Assembly: GCA_905233425.1 (NCBI GenBank)
Contig: CAJOEC010000027.1
Location: 1 to 42,603, forward strand
Length of the DNA: 42,603 nucleotides
Direction of reading: 5' to 3'
From: an uncultured Prevotella sp.
GTDB lineage: Bacteria > Bacteroidota > Bacteroidia > Bacteroidales > Bacteroidaceae
This document shows, one piece after another, positions 18,901 through 26,900 of this stretch. Under the pieces are notes generated by a model. That model was given only the letters and a program-made list of their open reading frames with translations. It did no database searches and had not been told where the DNA came from. The number at the start of each line of letters is the position of its first letter. Positions within the stretch are counted from its first letter, which is position 1. The translations under genes and the position numbers were made by a program.

Positions 18901-19746
18901 GGCAACACCGTACCATCGGGCGACTACGATGAATACCTCTGCGACACGAACCTCGACAAACATGCCTTCCTGAAATACGGTCGTGAAAAGTTGCCAACCT
19001 ATTTCGACATCGACCTTCTCATTAACTTCATACGCGACTTTTTTTGTGAGGAGCAGAATAACGTGCTGCAGGGAGTCACAGAGCGCACCAAGCATCAGGA
19101 CGTCTCCGGTGCCTGCGACTTCTGCGGAAAGGAAATGCAAAACAGCGACATGCAATGTCTCAGCGACGGACGCATGCGCTGCCCCGACTGCACCAACGAT
19201 GCCATAGACACCGACAAGCAGTTCCGTGAACAATGCGAAAAAGTGAGAAAAGCGTTCCTGACCCATCTCAACATCGACTTCAACACCATCCCCCACAATG
19301 CCCGACTTGTCTCAGCCGTAGAGCTTCACAAACTCGGAGGATACAAGTTCACCATCACCAACGGCTACGACGTAAGGAAAGCCACCGGCATCGCCTTCGA
19401 CTCGCAAACCGACACGTTCTATGTCGAAAGCGGCTACAAGTCCGACAAGACTTTCGGCATCATCGCCCATGAGATGACCCATATCTGGCAGTACAGCAAC
19501 GAGGACTTCCAAAAAGTGAAGACTGCCGTCGGGGCACCCCTTGCCGGCGACCTCGTAGAGGGTCTTGCAGTATGGACCGACCTCTTCCTCTCCGAGAAGA
19601 ACGGCTCCACCAACATCGACGCCCTGAGGCAGTCATGGCTTGCCCGCAACGACGAGTATGGCCGCGGCCTGAAATTCATCATGGCCCACTGCCCCGAAGA
19701 CCCCTACAAATATATCCGGGACGAGGCGAGAAAAACCCAAAAATAA
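15985..19746 (+). CDS. Multi-TM protein with zinc finger and DA1-like metallopeptidase
   Basis: A 1253-aa protein. The start ATG overlaps the previous stop (ATGA). The N-terminal 190 residues hold about five hydrophobic helices. A long soluble middle part has no recognised family. Near the C-terminus is a four-cysteine zinc finger (C1044, C1047, C1066, C1069; CDFCGKEM and MRCPDC). A zincin site follows, HEMTH (1162-1166) in FGIIAHEMTHIWQYSN, with the downstream acid in LVEGLAVWTDL (Glu1192). A LIM/zinc-ribbon followed by HExxH and a later EG pair is the layout of DA1-like peptidases. Repeat-derived peptides occur near residues 197-212 and 490-505. The peptidase domain probably cleaves a cytosolic partner at the membrane; the substrate is unknown. 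Confidence 0.75.
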   Translation: MIYTSIAIAILIINVAPLLLKSKRAATDSWQWWHIPWLAFLYVVAAYAVFHLTNVHGWPWLSSLYDDGAVEACYVLLCAVVWLPVRWFLRKPSVHKSLIALFRKITVGTSLSDDIDSKPELPFPYFIDHQNVVRSKVGKMFYRRLLAAVIAIVAIVHALLFIFMEFAATSFPIISAFALFALIPTADYYWYLRAEVPEERGERREGSGETSAPSDLEELWQQYISTFTNYSVAWKRKNHKEEDAVKDNLAQIADLMTHFTGGQSTQQRCDCGFLENSDLTQAFAAMEPLFDWERQNGRLVIVAFDIPNHFTKTTRLSYLQEIANELKTVLQKGADSIEVCDEYTPEEVLNSSIVIASVAVLSRRSQTQGAEITEEWMKRIGLVVVVNLPDKSVANLFECRKFSYLLRSVNQQHQILFITPHFRDVEPSLKNTWLTGSVTVERRLKQPPQGHNQFFIAYNFEDYLERYKSIMTSLPNEPLSAISEMAPIALSTAAPQSSKGGASVTPVHFFDLAYTNIIEGNEELGKFYQSSIYPVKSDDINKHIHCHLLPIGTTNMKQIFSVIPDQDNNAPAAYLKWIHRGSEENLSVVISKPYLFRDYFNANHHYFTSVPFIALQPQLSKSRVTLAVILLGMLQKAGIDENQLRGLLLGFYEEDEIQSLPTIVNQLLTTYFSNDLAGKLRTSHTVTFDGCKYHHQTTYEINYTDRISLSYLDHISIKDESDNVLFVIIQDLMYQNFEKGQIHSFLGKPYEILAFEKENMTLRVKAANTQAINVVFHKPVLQLEMDDRRRNIEVAKRKDSWIHRVTGQELGLDFDAFETNVAIQANRWYEFHRYNINSCTYQDAKQPHKRIYENGRVLKVSMRYLRKIEYVNRIDDIRKSLQILIYEAMQSVFPHHAQYLVVSTIGDGDPELPWIFNKFICNEKDEEGKLSFYFTEDAHIDLGLIGALANKDIFGANYLFRYIYDYLLWLTEGNTVPSGDYDEYLCDTNLDKHAFLKYGREKLPTYFDIDLLINFIRDFFCEEQNNVLQGVTERTKHQDVSGACDFCGKEMQNSDMQCLSDGRMRCPDCTNDAIDTDKQFREQCEKVRKAFLTHLNIDFNTIPHNARLVSAVELHKLGGYKFTITNGYDVRKATGIAFDSQTDTFYVESGYKSDKTFGIIAHEMTHIWQYSNEDFQKVKTAVGAPLAGDLVEGLAVWTDLFLSEKNGSTNIDALRQSWLARNDEYGRGLKFIMAHCPEDPYKYIRDEARKTQK
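17459..17509. repeat. Probable in-frame palindromic repeat
   Basis: CACCCCAATCCTCTAAAGGG runs on into GGAGCATCTGTCACCCCC. The CCCC-tail/AAAGGGGG arrangement resembles the repeats at 13957 and 14528 but is more diverged. It encodes a Ser/Gly/Pro-rich patch (PQSSKGGASVTP) in the metallopeptidase protein. Confidence 0.4.
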
Positions 19747-19753
19747 GTAAGAT

Positions 19754-20716
19754 ATGTTTAAGACCTATATATCAGACACAATCTACCAAAACATCATGAG
19801 GGCGGAAGAGCAGAAGGCTGTTGCTTCCCGTTCAAAGTTTTTTAAACTGATGAAACAACAGCAGACACGGATTCTGACTGTTGATGATACCGACTACATA
19901 AGACAACATTCCGATGAAGTGCTGAAGAATCCCTCAGCGCTATATGTACTGGACATTCCCCACTCCGAATCATTGTGCATACAGAAACGGTACGGCGTGA
20001 TGTGCCTCAGTGGTGAGGATCCCGACATATCCCCTCTCATAGACATCAACGACATTCACATTTCCAACGACCGCGAGACTCTGGGACGAGGATGGGACTC
20101 TGTCCTCGACAGCGTAGAGAGGCTACCGTCTAACGCCCTCCTGCTCACCGACCGCTATCTCTTCGCATTCCGCCATCCCAACGCCGGTGATGGTATCGCC
20201 AACATCCACGACATTCTCGACCAACTGCTGCCCCGGCAATTCGACGGCGGCGACTACCATGTCACAGTCATCTTCGACGATAAGAGTAAGCACCATTCCT
20301 ACACATTCGAAGATATCGCCACCCACTTGAACCGCCTTAAACGGCAGCTGAAACGCAAATACCCCATCATGATGGAAGTGCTGGGTGTCACCCCCGACTG
20401 CTCTATCTACAACAAGCTCCACAACCGCCTCATTATCTCCAACTATTTCCTTGTGGAGGCAGGCCACAAACTGGCGGCTTTCAACCACAACCGAGGCACA
20501 GCCCGCCAGATGCTCATCCCCCTCGCCCTCTTCACAGAGAGCAGTCTTAAAGGCACCTCCACCCCACCCCTGAAAGCCATTAACCAGACCATTGCCACCC
20601 TTCGCAACTTCTCCCGTTCCCTCCCCCGCCTCACCGACCACAGCGTCTACCTATACGCCGTCAATGGACAGAGAATGGAACGGTGTATGGGGATAAGGAA
20701 CAGGCTCTTAATTTAA
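19754..20716 (+). CDS. Unknown 320-aa protein, weak PLD-like motif
   Basis: A 320-aa soluble protein, seven bases after the metallopeptidase gene and therefore in the same operon. No signal peptide or membrane segment is seen. I do not recognise the family. The only suggestive motif is YNKLHNRLIISNYFLVEAG at about residues 218-236. It recalls the HxxR/HxK core of phospholipase-D-like or MIT-C-type domains (LHDRF-I-x-N), with Asn in place of the usual Asp. That resemblance is weak. A Pro-rich patch near residue 275 (SSLKGTSTPPLKAIN) may derive from a palindromic repeat. The last residues (about 310-320) lie at the point where base composition becomes AT-richer, so the 3' end may have been altered by a recombination join. 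Confidence 0.65.
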   Translation: MFKTYISDTIYQNIMRAEEQKAVASRSKFFKLMKQQQTRILTVDDTDYIRQHSDEVLKNPSALYVLDIPHSESLCIQKRYGVMCLSGEDPDISPLIDINDIHISNDRETLGRGWDSVLDSVERLPSNALLLTDRYLFAFRHPNAGDGIANIHDILDQLLPRQFDGGDYHVTVIFDDKSKHHSYTFEDIATHLNRLKRQLKRKYPIMMEVLGVTPDCSIYNKLHNRLIISNYFLVEAGHKLAAFNHNRGTARQMLIPLALFTESSLKGTSTPPLKAINQTIATLRNFSRSLPRLTDHSVYLYAVNGQRMERCMGIRNRLLI

Positions 20717-20748
20717 TCATTTTCTTTAATAAATACCACACATTTTAT

Positions 20749-22089
20749 ATGAAATTATCGTTTGTTGACACGTCATTAATGAAAATCATTAACACCCCTG
20801 CTGATTTCGACAAAGTCGTTTCCACAGCTAAGTTGCATCCAGTAATACTGGGTGGCGGTTCGTTACGTAATATGCTTTGTGACTATGATTTCTCCCAAGT
20901 GGATTTTACCGCAGTAAAAAAAAGAGACTTTACGGGGTGGATAATCAAGAATGTCATTTTTAGCAAGCCGTCCATTGACAAAGAATCAAAGAAACTCATA
21001 AATGGATTCTCATTCGTTGGTGCAAAATTGGAACGCGTGGTATTTGCCCAGGCTCAATTAGTGAGGTGCAATTTTGACACTCCAGATTTAGATGCAATTA
21101 ACAAATACTTGGAACGCGCTAAATTAGATGCAATTAACAAACACTTGGAAAGCGCTGATTTAGAAAAGAACATAGAATTAAAAAAGTACTATGATGATTG
21201 CATGATAGTTCCTGAGAAAGAGAGAGATGCTTTTATACAGACAACCATGAATGAAGTAGATTTCTTCTTCGCTGACCTCAAACTATGTCGATTCTGTAAC
21301 TCAAAAATAACAGCGGCAGACTTCCGATATTCAACAATCGAGGATTGCACCTTGAGGAAAAGCGTGACCACTTACGGTGATTTCTACTCATGTACATTCA
21401 AGGGAACAACAACATTCCAAAAGTCAGTCTTTAATTATTGTAGTATTACTAATGCCATTTTTGAACAACAATGTCTGCGAATGAACAACATCAGGAATGG
21501 AATTCTTCAATCTGATGTTAAAGAGTACAATAAAATGGTCCTGGAATATCCTCGCTGGTATCGTTATAACCCATGTATGAATTTTAGTGCAATGCTTCAT
21601 GAAAACAGCGCATACAAAATCTACTCAGAAGCCAAAGAGGTTTACAGACAGCTTAGCGGAATTTATGCTGGCAAAGGTTTGAATCGTGATTCAAATAGGG
21701 CATATAAGGAATATATCGATTATGACCTAAAACACAATTGGTATGGCATTAGTGTCAATTGGAAAGAGAAGAACTACAATGAGTGTTGCAAAAACATATA
21801 CAATTTAGTTGGTGATATTCTAACCATAATATGCGGTTATGGCTACATGGGATGGGTTGTCGCTTTATGGTTCGGTATATTAGTATCCTCCTTTGCTTTG
21901 TTGTGCTATGCAAAAAAGCACGAAGGGGTTAATTCATTAACTTACAGTCTTAGCAACTCATTAGGTCCATTCGAGAAATATTACAACACGGTCCAAGGTG
22001 TTCTGCCCAGCATTGAATCTGTAATCGGTGTACTCCTTGTTGGATTCCTCGGTTTCGTAATTGCCAATAAAATACGCAATAACTCATAA
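20749..22089 (+). CDS. Pentapeptide-like protein with two-TM channel-like tail
   Basis: A 446-aa protein. ATG 20749 is preferred to an in-frame GTG at 20683 that lies inside the previous gene. Residues about 45-250 show irregular pentapeptide-type repeats with Phe/Leu every five residues (FSQVDFTAVKKRDFTG, AKLERVVFAQAQLVRCNF, ADFRYSTIEDCTL, CTFKGTTTFQKSVFNYCSI). These are expected to fold as a four-sided beta-helix. A helical region follows, then two transmembrane segments (about 366-388 and 424-442) separated by about 35 residues. The end, SVIGVLLVGFLGFVIANKI, resembles the inner helix of two-TM potassium-channel-type domains, but no TxGYG selectivity filter is visible. It belongs to the AT-richer block with cas13b and may be a membrane-acting partner (inference). 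Confidence 0.7.
   Translation: MKLSFVDTSLMKIINTPADFDKVVSTAKLHPVILGGGSLRNMLCDYDFSQVDFTAVKKRDFTGWIIKNVIFSKPSIDKESKKLINGFSFVGAKLERVVFAQAQLVRCNFDTPDLDAINKYLERAKLDAINKHLESADLEKNIELKKYYDDCMIVPEKERDAFIQTTMNEVDFFFADLKLCRFCNSKITAADFRYSTIEDCTLRKSVTTYGDFYSCTFKGTTTFQKSVFNYCSITNAIFEQQCLRMNNIRNGILQSDVKEYNKMVLEYPRWYRYNPCMNFSAMLHENSAYKIYSEAKEVYRQLSGIYAGKGLNRDSNRAYKEYIDYDLKHNWYGISVNWKEKNYNECCKNIYNLVGDILTIICGYGYMGWVVALWFGILVSSFALLCYAKKHEGVNSLTYSLSNSLGPFEKYYNTVQGVLPSIESVIGVLLVGFLGFVIANKIRNNS
21088..21159. repeat. 36-bp tandem duplication inside the pentapeptide-like gene
   Basis: TTAGATGCAATTAACAAA recurs 36 bases later; units 21088-21123 and 21124-21159 differ at only a few bases. It encodes LDAINKYLERAK and LDAINKHLESAD. 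The unit is a multiple of three, so the frame is kept. Confidence 0.85.
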
Positions 22090-22106
22090 TCAAAACTGTA
22101 TGTCTT

Positions 22107-23942
22107 ATGGAAAAACAAAAAGCATTTACACCAAAGGCTTATACTTTCTTTGTGGTGCCTTTTCATTATGAAGAGGAATGGGAGGAAATACACAATAAAA
22201 TTACCCGTTGGCAACCTATAAAAGATGATTTGTACAGTGAGGACATTCTGTATCCGTACATTATAGAACTTTTCAAGAAAGAAGAGGAGAACAAGGATGG
22301 CGAAAAGCCCCCAACGAACAAACTAAAGATTTATCAGCTGAGTACAAAAGACGAAGGCTGTAAAAGTGAATTCTTCTTCGACAGGGTCTTAGGCAAGCGT
22401 CAAGTAGCTATCATTGAACAAGAGGTTTCTGGTGTGAATACTCCCAAAGCCTTGCCTTTTACATTTCTCAATGAAGGGAATAATGCTCCTCACCTGTTTA
22501 TCTCGCCATCAGCCAAGATGGGCATGATGACTTTGTGTGTAGAATTAGGAGACGGTTGCAGTGTCCAGGACTTGCAGCAATTCAACTATTGCCTGCACAA
22601 GAGAAACGAGATTGCTAATGTTGTCATTGAAAGTGTGACATTGCCAAATGGAAAGGAAAAGACAAAAAAAGACAAACGGACCAAGAATTACAGGATTGTC
22701 TGTCCCTCTCCCGAAAAACATAAGTCGTTGTCCGATGAGGATATTATGAATTCTGTCACTCAGTATCTAACCATAGATGGCTACAAGCAACTAATCAATG
22801 AGAAGCAGAACCTCAACGATAACTGCATTAACTGGGATTTGAATTTCTTCACAAATTTTCTGCTTAATACTTTCCGACCAGACTCTCCCGTGAAATACTT
22901 TAACAAGGAAAGAATGCACGTTTACACGTTCTGCTCTCTTGACAGCGAGATAACCACTGAAGATGTTGTGCCTATCGCATTTCGTTTATCAAGAGTCGTT
23001 AACAGCAAGTATTTATTGCCTTTCGACGAAATGGTACAAAACGGTTCATTATTGCAAACATTCCAGAACATTTATTTCTCATCTTCTATAGAGGGTACTG
23101 CGATGGTTTGCGTAGCAAGAAATATCAACAAGGAGTTTGTAGGTAATTTGCAGAATATGTTTAACCGCCAGTATCTTCTGATCTATTTGTTGGTGCTCAT
23201 TCAGCGATATACTCTTCTGAGCATCGACCGAAGGCTAACAGAATACGACGCACTCAATGATAATACTGACGAAGGGCTTTGGGACTTGATCAAACTTATC
23301 TGCAAGATCAAGGTTAACTGCTATTATACCGATGTGTCTGTCTATACCCATCACAGCCAGTTCTACCAGCATTGCTGCAAGAATCTCCATATCCCTGAGA
23401 CTTTCAAGGAAATTGATGAGAAAGTGGAGTTGCTCAAGCTCACGACAGACAGACGAATGCAGCAGTTAATGGAGGCACAGAAAAGGCAACAGGAAGAGGA
23501 TGCAAGGCTTCGTCAGCAGGAAATAGAGCGTAGAAAGGCCAAAGAGGAAGAGGAAGCAAGGCTTCGTCAGCAGGAAATAGAGCGGAGAAAGGCCAAAGAG
23601 GAGGAGGAAGCGAAGCGTCGTCAACAGGAAGAAGAGCAAAAAAGGAAGAAAGAGGAAGAAGATGAGAGAAAACGCAAAGAAGAAAAGGAAGAAGAAGAAA
23701 GAAAAAGAGAATCAGAAAAAGATGAGGCAGAGCGAAGACAACACATGCTAAATTGGATAGTTGCAATCCTTACAATTGCCCAAGTAATTCAAGCCTCTTA
23801 TGAAATTCTCAGTAATAAATGTGATCCGTCTATGTGGTATTCTTTGATAATAGGAGGAGTCGGTATAGTCCTATTAATTTTGTTAATGTGGAAGGATATT
23901 GTTAATTTCTTTGATATGATAATTGGAAACAAAAACGACTAA
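22107..23942 (+). CDS. Coiled-coil protein with C-terminal TM hairpin, upstream of cas13b
   Basis: A 611-aa protein I cannot assign to a family. Residues 1-430 form a soluble domain with an aromatic-rich N-terminus (KAYTFFVVPFHYEEEWEEIH). Residues about 440-545 are a nearly pure Glu/Arg/Lys/Gln coiled coil with two exact 18-residue repeats (ARLRQQEIERRKAKEEEE). Two transmembrane helices end the protein (about 547-567 and 576-596), with a short tail. It ends 13 bases before the cas13b ATG, so the two are almost certainly co-transcribed. Known VI-B partners Csx27 and Csx28 are membrane-associated but only about 200 aa, and this is not an obvious homologue. Coiled-coil oligomerisation beneath the membrane is the simplest structural guess. 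Confidence 0.7.
   Translation: MEKQKAFTPKAYTFFVVPFHYEEEWEEIHNKITRWQPIKDDLYSEDILYPYIIELFKKEEENKDGEKPPTNKLKIYQLSTKDEGCKSEFFFDRVLGKRQVAIIEQEVSGVNTPKALPFTFLNEGNNAPHLFISPSAKMGMMTLCVELGDGCSVQDLQQFNYCLHKRNEIANVVIESVTLPNGKEKTKKDKRTKNYRIVCPSPEKHKSLSDEDIMNSVTQYLTIDGYKQLINEKQNLNDNCINWDLNFFTNFLLNTFRPDSPVKYFNKERMHVYTFCSLDSEITTEDVVPIAFRLSRVVNSKYLLPFDEMVQNGSLLQTFQNIYFSSSIEGTAMVCVARNINKEFVGNLQNMFNRQYLLIYLLVLIQRYTLLSIDRRLTEYDALNDNTDEGLWDLIKLICKIKVNCYYTDVSVYTHHSQFYQHCCKNLHIPETFKEIDEKVELLKLTTDRRMQQLMEAQKRQQEEDARLRQQEIERRKAKEEEEARLRQQEIERRKAKEEEEAKRRQQEEEQKRKKEEEDERKRKEEKEEEERKRESEKDEAERRQHMLNWIVAILTIAQVIQASYEILSNKCDPSMWYSLIIGGVGIVLLILLMWKDIVNFFDMIIGNKND
23502..23630. repeat. 54-bp tandem repeat encoding the coiled coil
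   Basis: Units at 23502-23555 and 23556-23609 are nearly identical, and a diverged partial third unit runs to about 23630. The copy number is likely to vary and would lengthen or shorten the coiled coil by 18 residues per unit. Confidence 0.85.
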
Positions 23943-23955
23943 AAACTATTCAACT

Positions 23956-26900
23956 ATGGCAAACAATCTAAACAGTACAAATGTACATTTCCAGCTAAAG
24001 GAAGTTGATTACAACATTCCTTATGACCAACAACCAGAATGCAGACGCCATGTCATTGGCGCGTACGCAAATTTGGCCCGCCACAACATGACGTTGGCGG
24101 TAAACACCATAATGCAGGCCATTGGCATGGACATTTTCAATGAGAATGATATTGAAAAAGCATTTGGGCCTGGACATCGCAAAAAAATCGCCCAACTGGA
24201 TAACATCCAGAAAGTCAGTCTTCAGAAGCGGCTCTATCGCCACTTTACATTCCTGAAGCGGATGAAGCTGGAGGATGAAGAGAAGAAGAGCGTACAGTTG
24301 CAAACCATTTTGGAGGTCTTGTCAGACTTCACAAGCTGCATGGCGAAGATTCGCAATTTCTATACGCACTACCATCCATATAATTCACCCAAAGATATTA
24401 AAGAAGCCCAAAAGCTGAAGGAGAAAATGGGGAAGAGGCTGACATACCTTTTTGAGAATACATGTCAAATGCTCAAGAAGAGAGAAAAACTAAGTCACGA
24501 GGCTAATGAGGTATTTGCCACCCAGCGCGAGGAGGTCAGATATGCATATTACTGGTACGTCGATCAAAACCTTCCACAAGGTGTCACTTTTGATCAGCTG
24601 AAAGGAGAATTGCTCCAGTCGCCCAAACACAAAAAAACATTTGGACAAATAGAATACGCCCTGCGCGATGACGGCAGCATTTCCGGAGTGTGTCGCATCA
24701 ATGGTATGAAGCGCCGCTACACCTGGAACTTCAATGATGTTCGTGCTGACGAGAAGACATACGATGAACTTATGGAGGAGATTCAGGAAGAGATAAAGAA
24801 TAAGCAAGAAAAATATGAAGAGGATTTGCGTAAAGGGAAAAGGGTATGGCCTGTTCCCACAGACTCCGTCAAAATCGGCAATGTCAAATATAAAATGACA
24901 GGAGAAAAGGGGATTATTGCTGAGTGGACACAGTTCGATCGTGATCCTGATTACTACGCCGCTATGGGCGATTCCGAAAATGGACTTTCTGATGTTGGAC
25001 TTATTTATTTCCTTTGCCTCTTTCTCGACAAGTCTGTAGCCTTTGACTTGATGGAAGAAGTGGGATTCACGGCTCAGTGTACTTTCACTCAGGACAATGC
25101 CGGTGAGAATATAGATATCCTACAGGAATTGATGTGCATGAACCGCATCCGCATGGTAAAGGCGAAGCTTGACAGCGAGATGACTGAGACTGCCTTGGGT
25201 CTGGACATGATTAGCGAGCTGCGCAAGTGCCCTAAAGAATTATATCAGGTTCTCAGCAAAAGTGCGCACGAAGAATTTAAGGATGATGCTACTGTAGAGT
25301 GGGAGGAAGAGCACCATCAAGAGGTGTTACTGCCAGAGTCTGAAGAGGAAGAAAGATCATTTGAGGCAGAGACCGTCGAAAGTGTGGCGGATGACGATGA
25401 GATTGGTACTCCTGTCGACAAGGACATACCCAAGAGCACCTTTGTCCGTTGGGAAGACCGCTTCCCGCAGATGGCTCTGCGATATATCGACATGAAGGGC
25501 GTGTTTGATGACATCCGCTTCCAACTCAATTTGGGCAAGTACCGTTTTGCATTTTACCAACACGATTCAAATTATAGCGTTGATAACAAAGAACGTTTAC
25601 GTATATTGCAGAAGGAAATACACGGTTTTGGACGTATTCAGGAAGTCGCTGATGAAATTCAAGAGAGATGGAAAGACATCTTTGAGAAGAAATTCGTAGA
25701 GGACGGCCTGACAATGAAGGAACCTGACAAACCAAATCAAGCGCCTTACGTAACAGAGCAGAATCCTCGGTATTTGATTGACAACAAGAGTCATAGTATT
25801 GGCCTGCGATGGGAGGGGTGGAACAACGACAACCGACAAGCCGATATTGATGGCAGGGCATTGGCTCAACACGCTGAGTTGGATAACAATAAGATGTTTA
25901 TTCCATATCTTCCTCAGTCAGAATCTGCAGGTACTCAGAAGAACAATGCCGAACGATTGCTGATGCCTCAATGTATGCTGAGTCTCTATGAACTTCCAGC
26001 TTTGCTGTTCTATCGTTATTTGCTGGAGGAATATGCCCCAGAGAACAAGTCGCTGGCAGAACAGCGAATCAAAGATTGTTACAATAGCTTGAAAGATTTT
26101 CTCACAGACGTGGGACAGGGCAGACTCTCTCCTGATGTTATCGCCGGTAGCGGGCAAGATGCAAAAGAGTGTCTCGCTTCATATCTCGAGACGCACTATG
26201 GCGGATTGAGATTGTCAGACATACCAGAGAAACTGAGAAAGTATCTGCTAAATGTGGCTGTGGATTATGACCTCAAATTAAAGAACTCTGCATACAACCG
26301 TCTGCAAGACAGGAAACATCGTGTAGAGAAAGCTCTTGAGAACTATAGTCAGAAGCGTAAACGCATCGGAACCAAGGACAACAAGTTTGACCCTATGCGT
26401 GCCACTATAAAGACCGGGGCGCTGGGACAAGCTTTAATACGCGACATTATGGACTGGATGCCTAACGACAGCGTAGCCCGCCAACGGCTTACGGGGCAGA
26501 GCTACATGGCACTTCAGTCTGCATTGACTTTTCTCGGACAGGAATTTGAAGCTGAAGACGGAACTAAAAAACGTCTCTCACTACTTGAGCTGAAAGAGAT
26601 TATGGTGAAAGCAGGAATAATCGATGAAACATTACAGAAAAACCCGTTAATTTTCCACCCATTCCTGCATCTTTTATTCCAAGACTGTACGACTGAAAGC
26701 ATAGAGCAATTCTATGAATCCTACTTGCAGCGTGAAATCAAGTACATCAGCAATACCATTGCTTTCTTGGATAAGGCTGAAGGCTCTTATTCTAAGCTGG
26801 TAGGCAAATATCGCTTCATACCCTTCCTGCATCATGACCGCGAACGTTGGAGAGAGCCAGATGCTAAAGCCATGGAGAAACTTGCTGCGGGCTATCTGGA

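Noticed and set aside
22107..23942. Identification as Csx27 or Csx28
   Set aside because: Length, long coiled coil and lack of a visible RxxxxH in the membrane-proximal part do not fit either family; left as unknown.
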